From Chitinophagaceae bacterium (GTDB lineage Bacteria; Bacteroidota; Bacteroidia; Chitinophagales; Chitinophagaceae), in NCBI GenBank assembly GCA_023251255.1, contig JAHEZD010000034.1, positions 1 to 59,752 of the forward strand: a DNA stretch of 59,752 bases. The letters are read 5' to 3'. How positions within the stretch are numbered: position 1 is the first letter of the stretch; each line of letters opens with the position of its first letter. Below the pieces are notes generated by a model that saw only the letters and a list, made by a program, of their open reading frames with translations, made no database searches and was not told where the DNA came from. Positions 55,071 through 59,752 of this stretch are shown here, piece by piece. A program made the translations under genes and the position numbers.

Positions 55071-55601
55071 ATGAAAGAATACAATCTCTATAAATCCCGA
55101 AGGAAAGCGGTCAAGCTTCTTTTGCCGAGTTCCTTGTTTGTTGTTGCCGGTGTTTTTTTGCTTAACCAGCCTAACACATCGAAATTTATGGCCTGGTCGT
55201 GCATCTTGTTTTTTGGCATGGGCATTCCCCTTGGACTGTTTCAAATCCTGGATAGGCGACCGCAAATTATCATAAATGAATTGGGCATCTTTGACAGGAC
55301 CATTCACAAAGACTTCATCAACTGGGAAATTATTCATGATGCTTATATGATCAGTGTCCACAAGCAGAAATTTATTTGCCTGGTTGTTGACGAGCGGTTC
55401 GAACCTTCAAGAGCAAAAGGTAAATTTGGACAGAAGATGGCAAGTCTCTCAAAAGCAATGGGATTTCAGGAGTTGAACGTTAATGTGGGGAATGTTCAGG
55501 TGGATGTAGAAAGGCTCCTGGAGTTGATACTTGCCATGCGGTCCGCCGATAAACCAAACAGGGAAGCACTCATTAGAAAGAAGTTGTCAAGTGCTGGGTA
55601 A
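55071..55601 (+). CDS. STM3941 family membrane protein
   Basis: 176 residues from MKEYNLYKSRRK. Two transmembrane helices (about 15-32 and 40-58), then a cytoplasmic PH-like beta domain that starts DRRPQIIINELGIFDR, a signature of proteins annotated as STM3941 family in Bacteroidota. Molecular function is unknown. The unit opens GTTAGCAGTAACC (55033-55045), and an imperfect complement, GGTTACCGCTATACC, lies at 55620-55634 after the stop. Confidence 0.82.
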   Translation: MKEYNLYKSRRKAVKLLLPSSLFVVAGVFLLNQPNTSKFMAWSCILFFGMGIPLGLFQILDRRPQIIINELGIFDRTIHKDFINWEIIHDAYMISVHKQKFICLVVDERFEPSRAKGKFGQKMASLSKAMGFQELNVNVGNVQVDVERLLELILAMRSADKPNREALIRKKLSSAG

Positions 55602-55890
55602 GGTAACAATAAATAATTTGGTTACCGCTATACCTTCCCCACAGGTCCTACTCCAAGCTGAGGGATGACAGGACAATGCAGTTTAAGGATGGAAATCCAA
55701 CACCTCAATGCGGCCCCCCGTTTTACAGTGAGCAACCCTAAGAAGATTACAAAGGTGGAACCAGTGAATGAAGTGAAGAAGATGCCGACGTGGATTTTAT
55801 ATAGAAATAGGGAGAAGGCCTGCTGGATAACTTCCAGCAGGTCTTTTTTGTGGCTTCCAGCTAAATGAAATGATTGGCAGTAACAGTAAA
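55602..55890. other. Spacer without a gene, before the next repeat
   Basis: Begins with the degenerate core box at 55620-55634. A short ORF crosses it but runs into a terminator and has no family resemblance. The terminator has its own entry. Confidence 0.45.
55819..55849 (+). terminator. Rho-independent terminator
   Basis: CCTGCTGG (55819-55826), loop ATAACTT, CCAGCAGG (55834-55841), then TCTTTTTT. It lies 217 bp after the STM3941-like gene, so it either ends that transcript late or belonged to a small lost gene. Confidence 0.85.
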
Positions 55891-55969
55891 CACCCGCAAA
55901 TGAACCCGTAATGAGCGGATTTGCGAATGTCTCAGATGGGAAGTTTCGTCTATTTTTGAGTTGGGCGTA
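55891..55969 (+). repeat. attC-like repeat, partial copy (ends GTTGGGCGTA)
   Basis: Only the right half of the repeat is present: CACCCGCAAATGAACCCGTA through TTTGAGTTGGGCG. GTTGGGC fits the classical GTTRRRY attC core. GTTGGGCGTA (55960-55969) is the exact complement of TACGCCCAAC (57497-57506) at the other end of the hydrolase unit. Confidence 0.8.
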
Positions 55970-56004
55970 ATGAAAGCGACAATCACAAACAAACAAACCA
56001 ATTA

Positions 56005-57495
56005 ATGAAAAAAATAATCATTTCAATTGCACTTTTTTTTACTTTTTTTAACTTGTATGCTCAAGTTGACAAATCATCAGAACTTTTCAAAACATTAAAA
56101 ACCAAAGACAGTCTACTGTTTAATGTAGGCTTTAACACCTGCGACATAAGCCAATTTGAAAATTTAGTAAGCGACAATTTCGAATTTTACCACGACAAAG
56201 CAGGAATGACCCTTTCAAAATCTGCTTTTATTGCAAGCATCAAGGACGGGCTTTGTAAATTATCTTATAAACCAAGAAGGGAATTGGTAGAAAATACTTT
56301 ACAAGTTTATCCATTGAAAAAAAATGGCATTTTGTATGGAGCTATTCAAATGGGAACACATCGTTTCTATGCTATTGAAAAAGACAAACCAGAATATCTT
56401 ACCGATGTTGCGAAATTTACCGCTGTTTGGCTTCTTGAAAACGGGAATTGGAAAGTAAGCAGAGAGTTAAGCTACGACCATGAAGGAGATAAAACCAAAG
56501 ACACAATTAATGAAAACCTTTTATTTTCAGATAAAGAAGAAACTGAAAAATGGTTGGCAAAAAAGAAAATTCCAGCTTTGGGTATTGGCTATATTAAAGA
56601 TGGAAAAATGGAGGAAGCAAAGGTTTATGGAGAACTGGAGAAAGGCAGACCAGCACCCAATAATGCTATTTTTTCCATTGCATCTTTAACAAAGCCAGTT
56701 ACAGCAATGACGGTTTTGAAATTGGTAGATGCAGGTAAGTGGAATTTAGATGAACCGCTTTATAAATATTGGATTGACCCTGATGTTGCAAATGACCCAC
56801 TACTAAAGAAATTAACCACGAGATTTGTTCTTGGCCATAGTTCTGGCTTCCCAAATTGGCGTAGGGAAAATGCCAACAATAAATTATCTTTTCAATTTGA
56901 GCCAGGAACAGAATATCATTATTCAGGTGAAGGTTTTGAGTATTTGAGAAAAGCTATTGAAAGCAAGTTTCATAAAACATTGGACCAATTGGCAAGCGAA
57001 CTAATTTTTAAACCGCTGCAAATGAATGATACAAAATTTTTCTGGGGCAGCGGCATTAACGAAACAAGGTTTGCCAAACCACACGATAAAGACGGCAAAC
57101 TTTATAATGATGCCACAATTAGTAATACCAGTGCAAGTTCCGCATTTGGTGTATTGACAACCGTTGAAGACTATTCAAAATTTTTAATTTATGTAATGAA
57201 TGGAGCAGGATTGAAAAAGGAACTGTATAACGAAATGGTTGCCAATCAAACACAAATAAAAGCTCATCAACATTATGGATTAGGTTGGATGGTTGACGAA
57301 ATTGATGGGGAAAATGTAATTACTCACGGCGGAGTTGGCCCTGGCACACAAACCATTGTTTTCATATTGCCAAAATCAAAAAGCGCATTGGTTATATTTA
57401 CCAATTGTGGTAATGGTGGAGATGCTTATATACCCGTTATTCAAAAATATTTAGGAAAAGAAGGACAAGAGATTATTGATGTGGAGACAAAATAA
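56005..57495 (+). CDS. Secreted serine hydrolase, NTF2-like domain plus beta-lactamase fold
   Basis: 496 residues with a signal peptide (ends NLYAQ). An N-terminal NTF2/SnoaL-like domain (about 25-160: SQFENLVSDNFEFYHDKAG ... ENGNWKVSRELSYDH) precedes a class C beta-lactamase/PBP-like domain. Catalytic motifs: Ser227-x-x-Lys230 in SIASLTK, Tyr306-Ser-Gly in YHYSGEG, and the HGGVGPG triad loop near the C-terminus. It may be an esterase, peptidase or beta-lactamase; the YSG in place of YxN leans towards an esterase/peptidase-like member. It is a single-gene unit with exact 10-bp complementary ends. Confidence 0.88.
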   Translation: MKKIIISIALFFTFFNLYAQVDKSSELFKTLKTKDSLLFNVGFNTCDISQFENLVSDNFEFYHDKAGMTLSKSAFIASIKDGLCKLSYKPRRELVENTLQVYPLKKNGILYGAIQMGTHRFYAIEKDKPEYLTDVAKFTAVWLLENGNWKVSRELSYDHEGDKTKDTINENLLFSDKEETEKWLAKKKIPALGIGYIKDGKMEEAKVYGELEKGRPAPNNAIFSIASLTKPVTAMTVLKLVDAGKWNLDEPLYKYWIDPDVANDPLLKKLTTRFVLGHSSGFPNWRRENANNKLSFQFEPGTEYHYSGEGFEYLRKAIESKFHKTLDQLASELIFKPLQMNDTKFFWGSGINETRFAKPHDKDGKLYNDATISNTSASSAFGVLTTVEDYSKFLIYVMNGAGLKKELYNEMVANQTQIKAHQHYGLGWMVDEIDGENVITHGGVGPGTQTIVFILPKSKSALVIFTNCGNGGDAYIPVIQKYLGKEGQEIIDVETK

Positions 57496-57496
57496 C

Positions 57497-57719
57497 TACG
57501 CCCAACGGGGTTTTGTGCAAGCCCCGCTCTTAGTAGCTTGCTTAATCTCAAACCGGAGCAGCTATCTGTAGTTTTGTGTTAAGCTAAGTGCGCCGCTAAC
57601 TACAGATGCCAATAACAGCTAGTTTGCAACTAGCTAAACCTGCACCCGCAAATGAACCCGTAGTGAACGGATTTGCGAGTGTTTTAGATGGAAAGTTTCG
57701 TCTATTTTCGAGTTGGCAG
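57497..57719 (+). repeat. attC-like repeat, copy 3 with complete left part
   Basis: Starts two bases after the hydrolase stop with TACGCCCAAC. Next comes a GC hairpin (CGGGG...CCCCG, 57506-57525), then CTCTTAGTAGCTTGCTTAA, then the common repeat (GCAGCTATCTGTAGTT at 57557 to GAGTTGGCAG at 57719). ATCTGTAGTT and AACTACAGAT are perfect 10-bp arms here. CTCTT-GTAGCTTGCT recurs at 59734-59748 at the window end. Confidence 0.82.
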
Positions 57720-57757
57720 CAATTATGTAAACCCTAAATAATCCGCATCTTCGAACT

Positions 57758-58432
57758 ATGCTAAGACTATTCTTCATTTTTTTAAGCTGCTTCTTTTCTG
57801 ACCAGGTTTTCTCACAAAGCAAACCAGAAACAATTGAATACAGTAAACTAGTAAAGTACAAGGTTGACGAAGACCGTTTTGAGTTTGGGTGGCTTGCAAA
57901 CGTTTTTAGTGGAATCCCTTGTTTTAGGAATTATACAAAAAATAAAATTCAAAGCCAACTCGTTGACCCAAAAACAGATTCTATCATTTACACTTCTACT
58001 GATCCGGAAATAAACGGTTTAAAAATCGTATCAAGTAAAATCACATTAGATAAGAAAAGTAGGCTCTTGCAAATCAATGGACAAATAACAGGAGCATGGG
58101 AGGATGTAATTCCAGACGAATTTGAAATTTATATTGGACACAGAATTGATACAATTTCCAACATTACGTTATCCCCAAGTTTAGAAGCGACAGTCTATTA
58201 TAACGGAGCAAAACTTGACAGTGCGGTTATTGTTGACAGAGTGCCGGCATTTTATTTGACCGGCCTAAAAAAATTCAACGCATATAGAGGGCCAAAAAAC
58301 TTGACAAATTCTAAGTATAAGGAAATGCTTTTCGAGATTAACTCGACAATAGACGACAAGAGCATACTTGTATTTGGACTGTCATCCAGATACGCAGAAA
58401 TCTTTGAAGTAGGCAGACTGTTAACTCAATAA
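57758..58432 (+). CDS. Secreted protein of unknown function
   Basis: 224 residues with a signal peptide (MLRLFFIFLSCFF...VFSQ). The mature part looks beta-rich (TDSIIYTSTDPEINGLKIVSSKITLDKK) and ends in helices. Two cysteines remain, one in the signal peptide region and one at GIPCFRN. I do not recognise the family. Sole gene in its repeat-bounded unit, and the complementarity of its unit ends is weak (5 of 8). Confidence 0.75.
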   Translation: MLRLFFIFLSCFFSDQVFSQSKPETIEYSKLVKYKVDEDRFEFGWLANVFSGIPCFRNYTKNKIQSQLVDPKTDSIIYTSTDPEINGLKIVSSKITLDKKSRLLQINGQITGAWEDVIPDEFEIYIGHRIDTISNITLSPSLEATVYYNGAKLDSAVIVDRVPAFYLTGLKKFNAYRGPKNLTNSKYKEMLFEINSTIDDKSILVFGLSSRYAEIFEVGRLLTQ

Positions 58433-58437
58433 AACAT

Positions 58438-58633
58438 CTGCTAGGAGGCGGTTTGGCAATATGGCGGGGCGACGAATATATTCTCAACTTTTTGTTCGCT
58501 ATTCGGCTTCAGTTCCAGTCGACGAATAAAGCCGAGCAATAGATTAAACAATCAACATTTAGTTATAAATTTAGCTGCGGTTACGGACGATTTTCAAATA
58601 CCGCCTCATCGCCAAGCCGTAGCCGTTAGCGGC
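58438..58633 (+). repeat. attC-like spacer of a different sequence (ends GTTAGCGGC)
   Basis: Starts CTGCTAGGAGGCGG after the secreted-protein gene and ends CCGTAGCCGTTAGCGGC. GAGGCGGTTTGGC at the left resembles the inverse of the right arm (ACCGCCTCATCGCCAAGCC), and CGACGAATA near 58468 is mirrored by TATTCG-like sequence, giving a long imperfect hairpin. It lacks the common repeat body but ends with the same GTTAGCGGC as the left edge of the array. Confidence 0.55.
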
Positions 58634-58685
58634 AATTATTTTGGGTCTACAGCAATAAAGGAACTTAATCTTCAAATCTTCAATT

Positions 58686-59114
58686 ATGACAGAAATAGCG
58701 AACCAATCAAACAAAGAACTGCTTGACGAACTCACAAAGAAAATTAAGCATCGTAGAAAATTTGAAGTAATGGATTTTAGGTTAGCACATATTTTTCTAT
58801 GGCTATCAATAATTGCGAGTTTTGCGTCTTCAATCACAATCGCCTCTGGTATCCCGACAGGCAAGAACATTCTTTTTGCAACTATTGCTGGAGTTCCAGG
58901 ATTGATAATTCTTATAGACAAGACATTTGACTTTAAAAGAAGAGCAATTTGGGGAGCAATGTTTAGGATTGCACTTGAAGATATTAAAGATGATTTGGTT
59001 TTTAGGAGTGGAGAACCTTCAATGATAGTTAAACACCTTCGAGAAACTGAAAGAGACTTTGAAAATAAATATGCTGAAATAGGATTTTTTTTACAAAAGA
59101 AAGACACTATATAA
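58686..59114 (+). CDS. Two-helix membrane protein, SLATT-like
   Basis: 142 residues: a short helical N-terminus with a basic KIKHRRKFE stretch, two transmembrane helices (about 33-54 and 60-78), and an amphipathic C-terminal helix region (FDFKRRAIWGAMFRIALEDIKDDLVFR). This layout fits SLATT domains, 2TM effectors associated with nucleotide-second-messenger defence systems, where they are thought to make pores. No SMODS, SLOG or cyclase gene is visible beside it, so a defence role is only suggested. It ends one base before the lipoprotein gene. Confidence 0.65.
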   Translation: MTEIANQSNKELLDELTKKIKHRRKFEVMDFRLAHIFLWLSIIASFASSITIASGIPTGKNILFATIAGVPGLIILIDKTFDFKRRAIWGAMFRIALEDIKDDLVFRSGEPSMIVKHLRETERDFENKYAEIGFFLQKKDTI

Positions 59115-59115
59115 T

Positions 59116-59667
59116 TTGAAAAAGATAAAAACGATATTAGCATTTTCATTTACGATATTTTGTTTTAGTATTTTGACAAGTTGTAATGACAAAAAACAAA
59201 AAGACTCCACAAAAAAATCTACCAAAAAGGCTTTTGACATTAAAAATGAGTTTGCTTATCTTGACAATATTAATGACCCTAATTACCTTGTTTCCTTATT
59301 AGACAACTCAAACGAACTTGAAAGTGCAGGAATTGGAATTGAAGGAAGACGAAGTCAATCATATCCAATTTTTGAAAGATTTTGTGCTATTGTAAGTGAC
59401 ACAACTTTAGTTAGACTCACAAAACATACAAATCCAAAAATTAGAGTTTATAGTATGTGGGCTTTGACCAATAAAAATAAGCAACTTGCCTTGACACAAA
59501 TGAAGCTACTAAAGAACGACAAAGCAAACGTGGTTTATACATCTGGTTGTAGCAGTATGACAGAGAAAGTTTGTTGGCTTATTGCATCAAAGTTTGACAG
59601 TTCAGAAGTTGTTTTAATACCAAAGAAGAATACAAAATATTTGGACTACGACATTGTGATAAAATAG
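59116..59667 (+). CDS. Lipoprotein of unknown function with HEAT-like segment
   Basis: 183 residues. The start codon is TTG at 59116, one base after the previous stop; it gives a normal lipoprotein signal (MKKIKTILAFSF... ILTSC, Cys23). A lysine-rich linker follows. Around 110-130 the segment HTNPKIRVYSMWALTNK resembles a HEAT/PBS repeat. No enzyme motif. Very likely translated together with the 2TM protein. Confidence 0.78.
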   Translation: MKKIKTILAFSFTIFCFSILTSCNDKKQKDSTKKSTKKAFDIKNEFAYLDNINDPNYLVSLLDNSNELESAGIGIEGRRSQSYPIFERFCAIVSDTTLVRLTKHTNPKIRVYSMWALTNKNKQLALTQMKLLKNDKANVVYTSGCSSMTEKVCWLIASKFDSSEVVLIPKKNTKYLDYDIVIK

Positions 59668-59752
59668 CTACAGCCAACAAAAGCATTACCACAAGTCGGG
59701 CTGGCAGTCATATGCTCAGCATTATTTCACCTGCTCTTTGTAGCTTGCTAAA
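59668..59752 (+). repeat. attC-like repeat cut by the window end
   Basis: GCCAAC at 59673-59678 follows the lipoprotein stop by five bases, and CTGCTCTTTGTAGCTTGCTA (59731-59750) matches CCGCTCTTAGTAGCTTGCTT at 57524-57543 at 18 of 20 positions. The repeat continues beyond the window, so the array probably does too. Confidence 0.65.

Noticed and set aside
55665-55868. ORF of 67 residues between the STM3941-like gene and the hydrolase
   Set aside because: Runs through a strong terminator hairpin and has no recognisable domain.

Overview
The window comes from a Bacteroidota genome, most likely Chitinophagaceae or a close relative. The evidence is two SusC/SusD pairs, many lipoproteins, GH20/GH28/GH39/GH43/CE12 enzymes, TraB/GumN and STM3941-type proteins, and start codons preceded by A-rich rather than strong Shine-Dalgarno sequences. 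No rRNA or tRNA gene was recognised.

Layout. (1) 1-5.7 kb, housekeeping and stress: the 3' end of a glycogen branching enzyme, an exported TPR protein, an ECF sigma factor with a four-helix membrane protein, a TraB/GumN protein, a small heat-shock protein and a bacilliredoxin. (2) 5.8-21.3 kb, all minus strand: a GH20 hexosaminidase, a 1602-residue exported TPR-CHAT protein, a CocE-type serine hydrolase, and a three-gene signalling operon (histidine kinase, single-domain response regulator, REC-PAS-GAF hybrid kinase). (3) 22.1-44.2 kb, plus strand: a glycan-uptake locus with the order FAS1, SusC, SusD, FAS1, FAS1, SusC, SusD, then CE12 esterase, GH39, GH43 and GH28. The enzymes point to pectin or rhamnogalacturonan. 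The 3' end of the GH43 gene has been tandemly copied, and a second array of palindromic repeats separates GH43 from GH28. (4) 45.0-46.3 kb: a divergent pair of coiled-coil proteins, one with an HTH domain, sharing an upstream region with six regularly spaced TGTAGCAA half-sites. (5) 46.4-59.75 kb: an AT-richer accessory array with every gene on the plus strand. It holds a Gabija-like OLD nuclease/UvrD helicase pair, an ORF-less group II intron, an HNH-TPR protein, an AraC regulator with an SDR oxidoreductase, an STM3941-type membrane protein, an NTF2/beta-lactamase-fold hydrolase, a secreted orphan, and a 2TM SLATT-like protein with a lipoprotein.

The accessory array is the most unusual part. 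Its gene modules are separated by related structured repeats that end in GTTAGC/GTTGGC/GTTGGGC, and the sequence opening a module is often complementary to the sequence just after its last stop codon. That is how integron gene cassettes and attC sites are built. No integrase lies in the window, so this remains an inference. If it is right, a Gabija-like defence system and an HNH-TPR protein are travelling as cassettes, and a group II intron sits in the spacer between them.
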